64,000 bases of DNA, taken from assembly GCF_004122035.1 (NCBI RefSeq), contig NZ_SAXA01000007.1:62001-126000 (forward strand), read 5' to 3'. This stretch comes from Ancylomarina salipaludis. GTDB lineage: Bacteria; Bacteroidota; Bacteroidia; Bacteroidales; Marinifilaceae. The notes under the pieces are model-generated. The model worked only from the letters and a program-made list of their open reading frames with translations, was not told where the DNA came from and ran no database searches. The translations under genes were made by a program, and so were the position numbers. Numbering within the stretch: the stretch's first letter is position 1; each line of letters starts with the position of its first letter. Positions 46,254-55,400 of this stretch are shown here, in pieces.

Positions 46254-46916
46254 ATGCTTCCAAATTCCATTTATCAATACTTGCTTGATTTAAGAGAAAA
46301 TAATAATCGCGATTGGTTTCTTGCCAATAAAGTACAATATAATCAGGCAAAAAAAGATTTTGAACTCTTCACCGAGCTTTGCATTCAGCAAATTAAAAGC
46401 ATAGATCCTTCTGTAGCAGGGCTTAATGCTAAAGATTGTATTTTCAGAATCTTCCGCGATGTTCGATTTTCAAATGATAAACGCCCCTACAAAACCAACT
46501 TTGGTGCTTTTATAGCTCCTAGCGGACGCAAATCGAGATACGGAGGTTATTATATCCACATCGAACCCGAACAATGTTTTTTGGGAGGAGGATGCTATAT
46601 GCCCGAATCAAAAACATTGAAAGCCATTCGAGACGAAATTTTTCATCATCCTGAAGAATTCAAAGCTATTGTTGAAAATCCAAAGTTCGTAAACCATTTT
46701 CCCGAATTATATGGCGAAAAGCTAAAAACAGCACCTCGTGGCTATCCAAAAGATTTCGAACACATTCAACTGCTAAATTACAAACATTATGCTGTCAGTA
46801 AATCTGTATCTGATGAGATTGTAAACTCAGATAAATTTCCTCTTGCGATACAGGAAGCTTTTGAAGCCTTATATCCACTCAATCAATTTTTAAATGATAT
46901 TGTAGAAGATTTGTAG
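46254..46916 (+). CDS. DUF2461 family protein
   Basis: This 220-aa protein matches DUF2461 (TIGR02453). It starts with the usual LLDLRENNNRDWFLANKVQYNQAK, then IFRIFRDVRFSNDKRPYKTNFGAFI near residue 62, and GGYYIHIEPEQCFLGGGCYMP near 95. Related proteins occur in fungi and bacteria, but no activity is established. The gene starts a plus-strand run with an uncharacterised small protein and pdxH. No signal peptide is present, so it acts in the cytoplasm. Confidence 0.88.
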   Translation: MLPNSIYQYLLDLRENNNRDWFLANKVQYNQAKKDFELFTELCIQQIKSIDPSVAGLNAKDCIFRIFRDVRFSNDKRPYKTNFGAFIAPSGRKSRYGGYYIHIEPEQCFLGGGCYMPESKTLKAIRDEIFHHPEEFKAIVENPKFVNHFPELYGEKLKTAPRGYPKDFEHIQLLNYKHYAVSKSVSDEIVNSDKFPLAIQEAFEALYPLNQFLNDIVEDL

Positions 46917-46987
46917 TTTTATCACCCAGCTATTTGGAATTAGTATCGATAAAAGAGATATTCGCAGAATAAAATCAAAATTTAATT

Positions 46988-47383
46988 ATGAGCCAAAAAG
47001 GAAAAAGACTTAGCGGAGAAGAATTGCACGAGCTGGGTATTAAATGGGTATACAAGCATATCAAAGATGAATTTGAAGTCCTTTCGGTGAACATTGAATT
47101 TGAGAAAAACCCTCAAATTATCGCCCGAAAAGATGACGACATGTATTTTATTGTTGTGAAAACAAGCACCTATCCCGATTTGGGTTCACTAAGTTCAATG
47201 GCAGCCGAAGAGATCATCACACATGCCGATACACATCAGGCGAAAATTCTCTTTGCTCATGTTGGTGTAGCCAATGCCAATACTGAGAATGAAGCCGAAA
47301 TGGCTTTTCCGGAAAAAGATGGTCAGTACTACATCAATTACACTGGTTTAAGCATAGAGCCCAATATACTCATGCAACCCTAG
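46988..47383 (+). CDS. Small conserved protein of unknown function
   Basis: This 131-aa cytosolic protein has a helix-strand layout: SGEELHELGIKWVYKHIKDEFEVLSVNIEFEKNPQIIARKDDDMYFIVVKTS. The pattern of a helix, then two strands with Asp and a Lys-Thr, resembles the PD-(D/E)xK endonuclease-like fold, but the catalytic residues are not certain. Homologues in Bacteroidota are often misnamed as an NADH-quinone reductase subunit; I see no flavin or iron-sulfur motif that would support that. It is 12 bp before pdxH and probably co-transcribed. Confidence 0.65.
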   Translation: MSQKGKRLSGEELHELGIKWVYKHIKDEFEVLSVNIEFEKNPQIIARKDDDMYFIVVKTSTYPDLGSLSSMAAEEIITHADTHQAKILFAHVGVANANTENEAEMAFPEKDGQYYINYTGLSIEPNILMQP

Positions 47384-47395
47384 AAACAATTTTCC

Positions 47396-48034
47396 ATGCA
47401 AAAAGATATTCAAAAAAGACGACACGAATACACACTAAAGCAACTCAACGAACAGGATATAGATCCCAATCCTTTTGTTCTATTTGATGCTTGGTTTAAA
47501 CTGGCTCTTGATGCCAATCTACCCGATGCCAATGCAATGACTTTGGCAACCGCTAATTCAGAAGGGAAGCCGAGTGCCAGAATACTTTTGCTTAAAGATT
47601 ATTCAGAAGAAGGCTACTGTTTTTTCACCAACTACAACAGTCGAAAAGGAAAAGAACTCAAACAAAACCCTTATGCGGCAATGGTCTTTTTTTGGCCACA
47701 ATTAGAAAAACAAATTCGGATAGAAGGTCAGATTAAACAATTACCGCCCGAACATTCCGATCGGTATTTTATGGAGCGTCCTGTAGGAAGCCGAAGAGCT
47801 GCAGCAGTATCTCCCCAGTCAACGATTTTAAAGAACAGAGCTGAGTTAGAAACGGCCATTGAAAGTTTCAAATCAAAATTTGGAGATGATTTTCAGCGTC
47901 CGGATTTTTGGGGCGGTTATCAACTCATTCCTGAAAAATTTGAATTTTGGCAAGGACGTGAAAGTCGCTTAAACGATAGGATTGAATATTTTCGGGAAGA
48001 TAATAAATGGAAATTTCAACGCTTAGCTCCCTGA
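47396..48034 (+). CDS. pdxH: Pyridoxamine 5'-phosphate oxidase
   Basis: PdxH makes pyridoxal phosphate from PNP or PMP with FMN and oxygen. The 212-aa protein shows MTLATANSEGKPSARILLLKDYSEEGYCFFTNYNSRKGKEL near residue 45, the FMN-binding section, and the C-terminal signature FWQGRESRLNDRI with the Arg pair that binds the substrate phosphate. Length is normal. It is followed by a strong terminator, so it ends the operon that starts with the DUF2461 gene. Confidence 0.96.
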   Translation: MQKDIQKRRHEYTLKQLNEQDIDPNPFVLFDAWFKLALDANLPDANAMTLATANSEGKPSARILLLKDYSEEGYCFFTNYNSRKGKELKQNPYAAMVFFWPQLEKQIRIEGQIKQLPPEHSDRYFMERPVGSRRAAAVSPQSTILKNRAELETAIESFKSKFGDDFQRPDFWGGYQLIPEKFEFWQGRESRLNDRIEYFREDNKWKFQRLAP

Positions 48035-48048
48035 TTTACAATTGAACT

Positions 48049-48079
48049 AAAAAAAAGCCTTTAACAAAGGCTTTTTTTT
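48049..48079 (+). terminator. Terminator of pdxH
   Basis: AAAAAAAAGCCTTT pairs perfectly with AAAGGCTTTTTTTT around a 3-nt loop, 15 bp after the pdxH stop. Confidence 0.92.
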
Positions 48080-48197
48080 GCTCCAACAAGCCCGAAAAAA
48101 TCATTATATTGTGCCTGATTTTCATACAAATAGACTTTCTTTTAAGTTTAAAATCTAACAAATTATATTTATTTTAATAAAGATTACTTAACTAGAT

Positions 48198-48743
48198 ATG
48201 AGCATTTTCAAAAAAACAGCTGAAAATATTGCCCGAAAGATTCTAAACAATCAGTTAAAAAAACAACATAGACGTGTAGAATTTCACAACATGAAAAGTG
48301 CTCGTCATATTGGTATTCTTTTCGATACAAATCAAAAAGAAAATAATAAAATTGTCAGTGATTTTTATAAAGATTTAAAAAGCCAAGGCTATCAAGTCAA
48401 TGCAGCGGGTTGGTATACAGGTGATGATATACCACAAAGACCACTAAACACTTTAGATTTTATTTATTTCTCAGATCAGGATAGTAACTGGAAAGGCATT
48501 CCTCAAACACATGAGATATCTGAATTCTTTAAACAAAAATTCGATATTTTATTTGTTCTGACACAATCAGAAGAATTACCTGTTCAATACATCGTTTCTC
48601 TATCGAAATCTGCATTTAAAGTAGGCGCAAATGCAAGTAATAAAGAACATTTGGACTTTATGATTGAACTAAAAGAACAATCAAGCATACAAAACCTAAT
48701 TCAGGACAGTATCAATTATCTTTCAGAAATTAAGAAAAACTAA
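48198..48743 (+). CDS. DUF6913 family protein
   Basis: This 181-aa protein resembles the DUF6913 group, which is restricted to Bacteroidota and often sits before dapA, as here (6 bp gap). It starts with a basic N-terminal helix, then NMKSARHIGILFDTNQKENN, a strand-turn-helix, and LDFIYFSDQDSNWKGIP near residue 90. The function is unknown. No signal peptide or membrane helix is visible, so it is cytosolic. Its steady pairing with dapA in this lineage hints at a role related to cell-wall precursor or lysine synthesis, but that is only inference from context. Confidence 0.75.
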   Translation: MSIFKKTAENIARKILNNQLKKQHRRVEFHNMKSARHIGILFDTNQKENNKIVSDFYKDLKSQGYQVNAAGWYTGDDIPQRPLNTLDFIYFSDQDSNWKGIPQTHEISEFFKQKFDILFVLTQSEELPVQYIVSLSKSAFKVGANASNKEHLDFMIELKEQSSIQNLIQDSINYLSEIKKN

Positions 48744-48749
48744 AATATC

Positions 48750-49634
48750 ATGTCACATCAATTTACAGGAACAGGAGTTGCAATCATCACTCCTTTCTTC
48801 ACAAACGGAAGTATCGATTTTAACTCGCTTACAAACTTAGTCGATTTTCAAATTAATAATGGAATAAACTACCTTGTTGTAATGGGAACAACAGGTGAAG
48901 CCGCAACGCTTAATAAAGATGAAAAAAAGGCTGTAATTGATCACATTATTAAAATCAACAACAAAAGAGTTCCTCTGGTTATTGGCATGGGCGGCAATAA
49001 CACATATGAAGTTGTTGAAGGCATCAAAAATTTTCATGCCTATAAAGAGATTTCTGGTATTCTTTCTGTTGCGCCATATTATAACAAACCCAGTCAGGAA
49101 GGCTTATATCAACACTATAAAATGATTTCTGAGGCAAGCCCTGTTCCTGTCATTTTATACAATGTTCCAGGTCGAACATCAATTAATATTTCAGCAGAAA
49201 CAACGCTTCGTTTGGCCAATGATTTTAAAAATATCGTTGCAATAAAAGAAGCTTCAGGAAATATGGAGCAAATTATGGCAATCATTAATAATAAACCCAA
49301 TGATTTCGCTGTTATTTCAGGGGACGATGCACTAACTTTCCCTATGATTTGTTTAGGAGCTGAAGGCGTTATATCTGTGATTGCAAATGCTTTTCCAAAG
49401 GAATTTAGCAATATGGTTAATGCAGCCCTCGATAATAAAATTGAAGATGCTAAAACCTTACACTTTAAATTATTCGAAATTATTCAAAACTTATTCACTG
49501 AAGGCAATCCGGCAGGCATCAAAGCCATTTTAAACATCAATAATCTGATTGAAAACAACTTTAGATTACCGATGACTCCAGTAAGTGATAAACATTACGC
49601 AAAACTTGAAAAATTAGTTAGTCAGGTAAAGTAA
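48750..49634 (+). CDS. dapA: 4-hydroxy-tetrahydrodipicolinate synthase
   Basis: DapA condenses pyruvate and aspartate semialdehyde, the first step towards diaminopimelate and lysine. The 294-aa TIM barrel shows GTGVAIITPF at the start, GTTGEAATL near residue 45, YNVPGRT with the catalytic Tyr near 133, and the Schiff-base Lys in VAIKEASGN near 161. ISGDDAL near 185 is also typical. All active-site residues are present. It follows the DUF6913 gene and is probably co-transcribed with it. Confidence 0.97.
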   Translation: MSHQFTGTGVAIITPFFTNGSIDFNSLTNLVDFQINNGINYLVVMGTTGEAATLNKDEKKAVIDHIIKINNKRVPLVIGMGGNNTYEVVEGIKNFHAYKEISGILSVAPYYNKPSQEGLYQHYKMISEASPVPVILYNVPGRTSINISAETTLRLANDFKNIVAIKEASGNMEQIMAIINNKPNDFAVISGDDALTFPMICLGAEGVISVIANAFPKEFSNMVNAALDNKIEDAKTLHFKLFEIIQNLFTEGNPAGIKAILNINNLIENNFRLPMTPVSDKHYAKLEKLVSQVK

Positions 49635-49751
49635 GTGTGGCACACAAATTGATTGTCATCATAAAGATTACATCCTGTAACATACCAAGTCCTCATTAAA
49701 TATGAGTATCTTGAAAATAACAATCTATTAGAGTAAATTAAAACACAGATT

Positions 49752-50336
49752 ATGACTCATTCATTTCGTTTATTAGTTTTTGCATTGGTTTTAGTTGCCA
49801 GCGCATCTTGTTCACGTCAAATTACAAGAGTTTCACCTGATCAACAAATCGACTTAAGTGGTCGTTGGAATGATACAGATTCTCAGCTGGCTGCCCAGTC
49901 TCTAACTCAACAAGTTTTAAGCCAGAATTGGATTGCTGATTTCGAGAAAGAATTCAACAGAAAACCTGTTGTCATTGTTGGCTTAATCTATAATAAAAGC
50001 TCAGAGCATATCGAAGCAGACACTTACATCAAGGATATTGAGAAATCAATTCTGAATGATGGTCGCGTACGTTTGGTTCAGGCAGGTTCAAAACGTGAAG
50101 ATCTTCGTCAGGAAAGAGCTGATCAACAAGATTTCGCCTCAAAAGAAACCATTAAAAAATGGGGACAGGAACTAGGTGCCGACTTTATTCTTCAAGGTGA
50201 TATCAATTCGATTATCGATAGCCATAAGAAAGAAAAAGTACGTTATTACCAGTTAAATCTTGAATTAACAAACATTGAGACCAGCGAACTTGTTTGGATG
50301 GGTGACAAGAAAATAAAGAAATATGTAAACCGATAG
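49752..50336 (+). CDS. LpoB-like lipoprotein (penicillin-binding protein activator)
   Basis: This 194-aa protein has a lipoprotein signal peptide (lipobox SASC, Cys near residue 20) and a domain that follows the LpoB pattern: VDLSGRWNDTDSQLAAQSL-like start, KPVVIVGLIYNKSSEHIEADTYIKDIEKSILNDGRVRLVQ near 75, and GADFILQGDINSI near 130. In E. coli LpoB reaches from the outer membrane to the synthase PBP1b; the same role in Bacteroidota is likely but unproven. A second lipoprotein gene follows, as in the common pair of LpoB and COG3014 proteins. Confidence 0.87.
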   Translation: MTHSFRLLVFALVLVASASCSRQITRVSPDQQIDLSGRWNDTDSQLAAQSLTQQVLSQNWIADFEKEFNRKPVVIVGLIYNKSSEHIEADTYIKDIEKSILNDGRVRLVQAGSKREDLRQERADQQDFASKETIKKWGQELGADFILQGDINSIIDSHKKEKVRYYQLNLELTNIETSELVWMGDKKIKKYVNR

Positions 50337-50399
50337 AAAAGGTTTATAAATCGGTTGATCTTAAAATTATTCTAACGAATCAACGGAAAACTAAATAAA

Positions 50400-50440
50400 A
50401 ATACTTGCAGGGCAATCTGTCCTGCAGGTATTTAATTTCT
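50400..50440 (+). terminator. Terminator after the LpoB-like gene
   Basis: AATACTTGCAGG pairs with CCTGCAGGTATT (one mismatch) and is followed by TAATTTCTT. It suggests that the next lipoprotein gene has its own promoter or is only partly read through. Confidence 0.65.
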
Positions 50441-50482
50441 TGGCTGCAATTCCAAAGTCAAATGTTCAACCATCCTCGTAGT

Positions 50483-51892
50483 ATGATGCTTCCAAAACAA
50501 AAACTATTTCGATTTTTTCTCATTGTACTGGCTCCACTTCTATTATCAGGATGTGCGACATATTACCAACAAAACGAAGCCTTCAATAAAAGTTTTGCCA
50601 GTGGTGATATGCAAAGCGCCAATAAGCATCTGGATGCGAACACAAAATTACAAGCCCATCGAAACCGGGTTCTGTACCTTGTAAACAAAGGAACCCTTGC
50701 CTGGATGCAACAAGACTACGTATCGGCAAATTCTTTTTTTAATGAGGCCGATTTATTCATTGAAGATCAGAGAAAAAATCTGGGATCAGAAGCCTTGGCT
50801 TACCTTACCAATCCCAGTGTGAAACCCTATATTCCTGAGGATTTTGAAAATGTTCTGATTAACTATTACAAAGCCATTGCATATCTCCAGCAAGGCAAAA
50901 AAGAAGAAGCACTTATAGAATGCCGCCGTGTCAACGAAAAACTTTATACCCTTAACGACAAATACCCTAAAAATCATAAAAACAGATACAGCGATGATGC
51001 CTTTGCTCATAACCTAATGGGGATGATTTATGAAGCTTCCAAAGACTACAACAATGCTTTTATCGCCTATCGAAATGCTTATACTATTTACAAAGAAAAT
51101 TATACCGAAAACTTTGGAACCATACCTCCTGAACAATTAAAGGAAGACATTTTAAGAACGTCCAAGCGCATTGGCTTTGAGCAAGAATATAATTTTTACA
51201 GCAAAGAATTTGGCATGACTTACAATTCTGACAAAAACGATGCAGGTGAAATTATCTTTATTTGGATGAACGGACTTGGGCCTGTGAAGGATGAGTGGAG
51301 TATTAATTTTGCTGCCAATCGAGGTGCTGGCGGCATACTAACACTTGCCAACAACGAAGAAGGAGTCAGCTTCCCTTTCAACACAAGCAATTTTAGTAAC
51401 AATGAGCGCTCTGCATTAAATAATCTCGATTTCATCAGAATAGCATTTCCAAAATATCGGGAACGAATTCCTTTATTCAATCAAGGGTCCATCGAATTGG
51501 ACAGTCTAACTCATTTTAAGCTTGAAAAAGCTGAGGATATCAATTCGATTGCTTTCAAATGTCTAAAAGATCGTATGGTACGAGAGTTGGCAAATTCTAT
51601 TATAAGGCTGGCAACAAAAAAGGCACTTGAGGAATATACCCGAAGCAAAGACAAAACAATGGGAACCCTACTCAGTATTGCCAACGCTTTGACCGAAAAA
51701 GCTGACACCCGCAACTGGCAAACACTTCCTCACAGCATTTATTATACCCGAATCAGATTAAACCCTGGCAAACACAAACTGAAGCTGAATCTTAAAAGTG
51801 GGATTAATGGAAATTCCCACCAGGAATTGAATTTTACTGTGAAAGCGGGTGAGACACAATTTTTCACTTTCCAAAATCTGGAAACTAGATAG
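50483..51892 (+). CDS. COG3014-like lipoprotein with TPR region
   Basis: From ATG 50483 the protein is 469 aa and begins with a lipoprotein signal peptide (lipobox LSGC). The frame is open from 50405, but that part would add 26 residues and bury the signal peptide, so I reject it. The N-terminal half (about 20-240) has TPR-like helices, including LNRVLYLVNKGT-like NRVLYLVNKGTLAWMQQDYVSANSFF and the HNLMGMIYEASKDYNNAFIAYRNAYTIYK repeat. The second half is a beta-rich domain. It pairs with the LpoB-like gene, as in other genomes, and may form an outer-membrane complex with it. Confidence 0.8.
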   Translation: MMLPKQKLFRFFLIVLAPLLLSGCATYYQQNEAFNKSFASGDMQSANKHLDANTKLQAHRNRVLYLVNKGTLAWMQQDYVSANSFFNEADLFIEDQRKNLGSEALAYLTNPSVKPYIPEDFENVLINYYKAIAYLQQGKKEEALIECRRVNEKLYTLNDKYPKNHKNRYSDDAFAHNLMGMIYEASKDYNNAFIAYRNAYTIYKENYTENFGTIPPEQLKEDILRTSKRIGFEQEYNFYSKEFGMTYNSDKNDAGEIIFIWMNGLGPVKDEWSINFAANRGAGGILTLANNEEGVSFPFNTSNFSNNERSALNNLDFIRIAFPKYRERIPLFNQGSIELDSLTHFKLEKAEDINSIAFKCLKDRMVRELANSIIRLATKKALEEYTRSKDKTMGTLLSIANALTEKADTRNWQTLPHSIYYTRIRLNPGKHKLKLNLKSGINGNSHQELNFTVKAGETQFFTFQNLETR

Positions 51893-51954
51893 CTATCAAG
51901 TTGTGATTAATGGGATCATTGCTTAGATTCGCATATTCAACTAAAAAAAGTCAT

Positions 51955-52425
51955 ATGGACAAATTAAATAAGAGTAAAAGAGCACGCTACCAACGATTAA
52001 ACGAGCAACTAAAAGGCTTATTCAAATCGACTGAAAACATGATGTCAAGACTGGCAACAGTAGAAGCCATTCTGCACCACAAAATCAAATATTATTCGTG
52101 GACAGGGATTTACCTGCTTGTAGATGGAGAACTTCTGGTTCATTCCTATCAAGGTCCGGTAGCCTGTCAAAAATTAGCTAAAGACAAAGGGGTTTGTTGG
52201 GCAGCAATCAATCAAAAAGAAACAATCATAGTACCCGATGTACACGACTTTCCTGGTCATATTGCCTGCGATTCAGCAACAAACTCTGAAATTGTTTTAC
52301 CTCTGAAAGACAAAGATGGAAATATCATCGGTGTTTTCGATGTTGATTCACGTGAATTCAATTCATTTAATGAAGTTGATGCGGAGGAACTGGAAAAAAT
52401 CCTGAAAATGGTTATTGAACTCTAA
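51955..52425 (+). CDS. Free methionine-(R)-sulfoxide reductase (GAF domain)
   Basis: From ATG 51955 the protein is 156 aa. It is a GAF-domain protein of the fRMsr family, which reduces free methionine-R-sulfoxide. The three Cys of the family are present: in GPVACQKL, in KGVCWAA, and in GHIACDSATNSEI, the last being the catalytic one by comparison with E. coli. The usual VPDVHDFPGHIACD stretch is complete. ATG 51910 would add 15 residues not seen in the family. It precedes the NUDIX gene by 60 bp. Confidence 0.86.
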   Translation: MDKLNKSKRARYQRLNEQLKGLFKSTENMMSRLATVEAILHHKIKYYSWTGIYLLVDGELLVHSYQGPVACQKLAKDKGVCWAAINQKETIIVPDVHDFPGHIACDSATNSEIVLPLKDKDGNIIGVFDVDSREFNSFNEVDAEELEKILKMVIEL

Positions 52426-52485
52426 CAAGTTCTATTCTTCTGAATACTTAGCTCAGAAACAAATATTAAAACAATAATAAATGGT

Positions 52486-53028
52486 ATGACGTCAACATTA
52501 CCAAAAAACACCATTCACTATTGCCCAAAATGCGGCAGTAGTGAATTTTATTTTAAAGAGGATCAATCCTTTTTATGTGATAAATGCCAATTTCATTTAT
52601 ACATCAATTCGGCTGCGGCAGTCGCTGCTTTAATCATCAACGATAAAGGGGAAATTCTTTTTACCAAACGTGCCATCAATCCTCACAAAGGCATGCTCGA
52701 TTTGCCTGGTGGTTTTGTTGATATCATGGAAACAGCTGAACAGGCTTTAGTTAGAGAAATTAAAGAAGAACTAAATCTTGATATCGATCAATTCAGATAC
52801 TTTATGTCATCACCAAACGAATATGTTTTCGGCGGTTTATCTGTATTTACATTGGATTTAGCTTATATTTGTCAATTAAATTCATTTAACCATATACACG
52901 CAAAAGACGATATCTCAGATTACGAATTTATTGCGCCAGATTTGATCCCCTACAACAAAATTGGTGGTGAGTCGATAAAGAGAATTACAAAAGCTTTTGC
53001 AAAACATTTAACAAATGATTCTAAATAA
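52486..53028 (+). CDS. NUDIX hydrolase with zinc ribbon
   Basis: This 180-aa protein has an N-terminal zinc ribbon (YCPKCGSSEFY...CDKCQFHLY, four Cys in about residues 10-34), followed by a NUDIX domain. The NUDIX box GGFVDIMETAEQALVREIKEEL lies near residue 76 and is complete. The zinc ribbon is as in NADH pyrophosphatase-like NudC proteins, but the SQPWPFPxS motif for NAD is missing, so the substrate is uncertain. Its stop overlaps the start of the Wzi gene by 14 bp, so it may be translated with the surface-glycan genes. Confidence 0.85.
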   Translation: MTSTLPKNTIHYCPKCGSSEFYFKEDQSFLCDKCQFHLYINSAAAVAALIINDKGEILFTKRAINPHKGMLDLPGGFVDIMETAEQALVREIKEELNLDIDQFRYFMSSPNEYVFGGLSVFTLDLAYICQLNSFNHIHAKDDISDYEFIAPDLIPYNKIGGESIKRITKAFAKHLTNDSK

Positions 53029-54505
53029 AATTAAAATCCGCACAAGTCTAATCATTTGTGCCTTATTGTTTGTTTCGATTTCTTCCTTTTCTCAAAAAAA
53101 GGAATTAAACTACGAAGTAGGGACCTCTGTAGCTTTATCAAGTAAATCGTCACTTCCATTTTGGCTTGTCTCAAATCAGCATGGGATAGCCCCAAACAAA
53201 AATGGTGAACAAATTTATCTTGGGTTAAATAAAGATTATACAAAAAAAACTGGCTATGACTGGACAGCGGGTTTAGATGCTGCATTTAGTAGTACATATT
53301 CCCAATATGCTTTAATCAATCAGTACTATTTGGCTGTCAAAAGGAATAAAATTCAATTATTTGTTGGTGCAAAAAATCCTGAACTAGAATTAGATGGGTT
53401 ATCCTTTACCAATGGAAATCTGATCATGTCAGGAAATGCACGTCCCTATCCTAAAATTGAAATCGGTACAACAGAATATCTTAATGTTCCTTTTACAAAA
53501 GGTTGGGTTGCAACAAAGGCAGTTCTGTCTAACGGATGGCTAATTGACGACAGATATGTCAATCATGTCAACTTACATCACAAGAACTTCTTCCTTCGTT
53601 TTGGTAAAGACAAAGGATTATCACTGGAAGTTGGTATTGATCATTATGCACAATGGGCAGGAACATCTCCCACTTACGGTAAATTACAAGGAGGTTTTAA
53701 AACCTTTGCTAAAGTTTTTGTAGCTAAAAATGGTGATTTATTGACTTCTAAAGATGGGGGGACCAGTAATATTGAAGCTGATAATTCCTTAGGAAATCAT
53801 GTCGGGCAAAATCAAGCCAAACTGAATTATAAATCCAACCAATTCAACTTGACTTTCTTCATGAAAAATATGTTTGAAGACAAAAGTGGAGAAGTTAGAA
53901 AAATTTACAATGTTAGGGATATTTATTACGGATTACACCTACAATTGCACAAGGTTAAAATCATCAATGCATTCCTATTGGAATATTACTCTAGCCTGGA
54001 TCAAGGTAGTGTTGAAATAACCCCCACTCTGAATGTTATTGGATTCGACAGTTATTTTAACCATAGTCTTTACCGATCAGGATGGTCTAACTATCAGAGA
54101 GGGGTTGGTATTCCTTTGATTTCTCCCACAACTATCAAACCCGACAACAGCATTAGCTTTGCAAATACAACAATTAAAGCCTTTAATGTTGGTCTGTCAG
54201 GACAATATCAGGGCTTAAAATATTTATTTAAGGCAACCATGTACAAAAACTATGGTCAAGTTTATCCAGTTGTTGAAGATCGAAATAAACCTGTAGAAGA
54301 GTGGGTGATTTTAAGAAAATATACAGTTGATCCGCAAGAATATCAAAAACACTTCTTGTTAGAACTCTCCCTTCCCCAAAACAAAATACCTTTCGATATT
54401 CAAGCAAGTATCGCTTATGATACAGGAGATATTTACAAAAACAACTTAGGATTTATGCTTAAACTATCCAGAACAGGTATTATTTCAAATTTGTTAAAGA
54501 AATAG
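53015..54505 (+). CDS. Wzi-like capsule assembly outer-membrane protein
   Basis: This 496-aa beta-barrel protein resembles Wzi, an outer-membrane lectin that holds K-type capsule on the cell surface. A signal peptide (to about residue 27) is followed by the family start NYEVGTSVALSSKSSLPFWLVSNQHG, where Wzi proteins keep the same Pro-Phe-Trp. Later parts have alternating strands with aromatic ends, as in the family. It starts a plus-strand surface-glycan cluster and overlaps the NUDIX gene by 14 bp. Wzi-like proteins are common in Bacteroidota glycan loci. Confidence 0.87.
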   Translation: MILNKIKIRTSLIICALLFVSISSFSQKKELNYEVGTSVALSSKSSLPFWLVSNQHGIAPNKNGEQIYLGLNKDYTKKTGYDWTAGLDAAFSSTYSQYALINQYYLAVKRNKIQLFVGAKNPELELDGLSFTNGNLIMSGNARPYPKIEIGTTEYLNVPFTKGWVATKAVLSNGWLIDDRYVNHVNLHHKNFFLRFGKDKGLSLEVGIDHYAQWAGTSPTYGKLQGGFKTFAKVFVAKNGDLLTSKDGGTSNIEADNSLGNHVGQNQAKLNYKSNQFNLTFFMKNMFEDKSGEVRKIYNVRDIYYGLHLQLHKVKIINAFLLEYYSSLDQGSVEITPTLNVIGFDSYFNHSLYRSGWSNYQRGVGIPLISPTTIKPDNSISFANTTIKAFNVGLSGQYQGLKYLFKATMYKNYGQVYPVVEDRNKPVEEWVILRKYTVDPQEYQKHFLLELSLPQNKIPFDIQASIAYDTGDIYKNNLGFMLKLSRTGIISNLLKK

Positions 54506-54574
54506 AAACCAATAGGCCTTAAATTATTTGTAATTTTACGGATCAGATTAAAAACAGCCTGACATCATTACATT

Positions 54575-55321
54575 ATGCGAATAGACATTAGTCCAAAATA
54601 CAAACATTTAAAGAACTTTCTGGAAAGGCTTCCTGAGAATTTCGATAAACTTGGAACATCCATATACAAAGGGCGGAATGAGATTAAAATAATTGAAACA
54701 GAAGGCCTGAAGCTTAATGTAAAATCCTTTAAAATTCCTCATCTAATTAATAAAATAGCTTATACCTACTTTAGAAAATCAAAAGCTGAGAACTCTTTTA
54801 GGTATGCTATTAAACTTCAGGAATTAAGCATCAGCACACCCGAGCCAGTAGCCTCTATAATCTGCTACAAAAACGGTCTTATATATCACAGCTATTATAT
54901 TTCATTGCAATTTGAATATGATTTTACAATCAGAGAACTAACGACTGGAAAAATTCCTTATCAGAATTCTCTTTTAGAAGACTTTACCCAATTCACTTTT
55001 AATAATCACCAAAAGGGGGTTTTACATCAAGATTATTCTCCCGGTAATATTCTTATAAAACAATCTGATAAAGAAAATCAGTTTTCAATCGTTGATATTA
55101 ACAGATTAAAATTTAAGCAACTTACAACTATAGATAAACTGAAAAATTTCTCCCAATTATGGGCTGAAGAAGAATTCCTTAAGATTATTGCCAACAAATA
55201 TGCCCAACTAAGCAATATGGACAAAGATTATATCGAAAAACAAATTATTAATTTCGACAGAATTCACAAGGCTAAAAAACTAAGGAAGAAGAAATTTAAG
55301 AGTTTCTTTAAAAAGAAGTAG
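54575..55321 (+). CDS. LPS/Kdo-kinase-like protein
   Basis: This 248-aa protein is a small kinase-fold enzyme of the InaA/KdkA/RfaP type, which phosphorylates sugars of the LPS inner core. It has FKIPHLINKIAYTYFRKSKAENSFRYAIKLQE near residue 50, the catalytic loop HQDYSPGNILI near 151 and the metal-binding IVDINRLKF near 172 (DIN in place of the DFG). Bacteroidota members usually carry HxDYSPGN and DINR, so nothing is missing. It probably phosphorylates lipid A-core sugar, such as Kdo. Confidence 0.82.
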   Translation: MRIDISPKYKHLKNFLERLPENFDKLGTSIYKGRNEIKIIETEGLKLNVKSFKIPHLINKIAYTYFRKSKAENSFRYAIKLQELSISTPEPVASIICYKNGLIYHSYYISLQFEYDFTIRELTTGKIPYQNSLLEDFTQFTFNNHQKGVLHQDYSPGNILIKQSDKENQFSIVDINRLKFKQLTTIDKLKNFSQLWAEEEFLKIIANKYAQLSNMDKDYIEKQIINFDRIHKAKKLRKKKFKSFFKKK

Positions 55322-55400
55322 ATAATAGTTTGAAATTCTATCTTCAGAAAAGTACTTATATCCCAAACAGAGTTTAATTAATGGCTCAAACATTTAAAAT

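Noticed and set aside
55322-55400. Terminator or small gene between the LPS-kinase-like and TagF-like genes
   Set aside because: No stem with a T-run and no frame with a start could be found, so the cluster is probably one transcript here.
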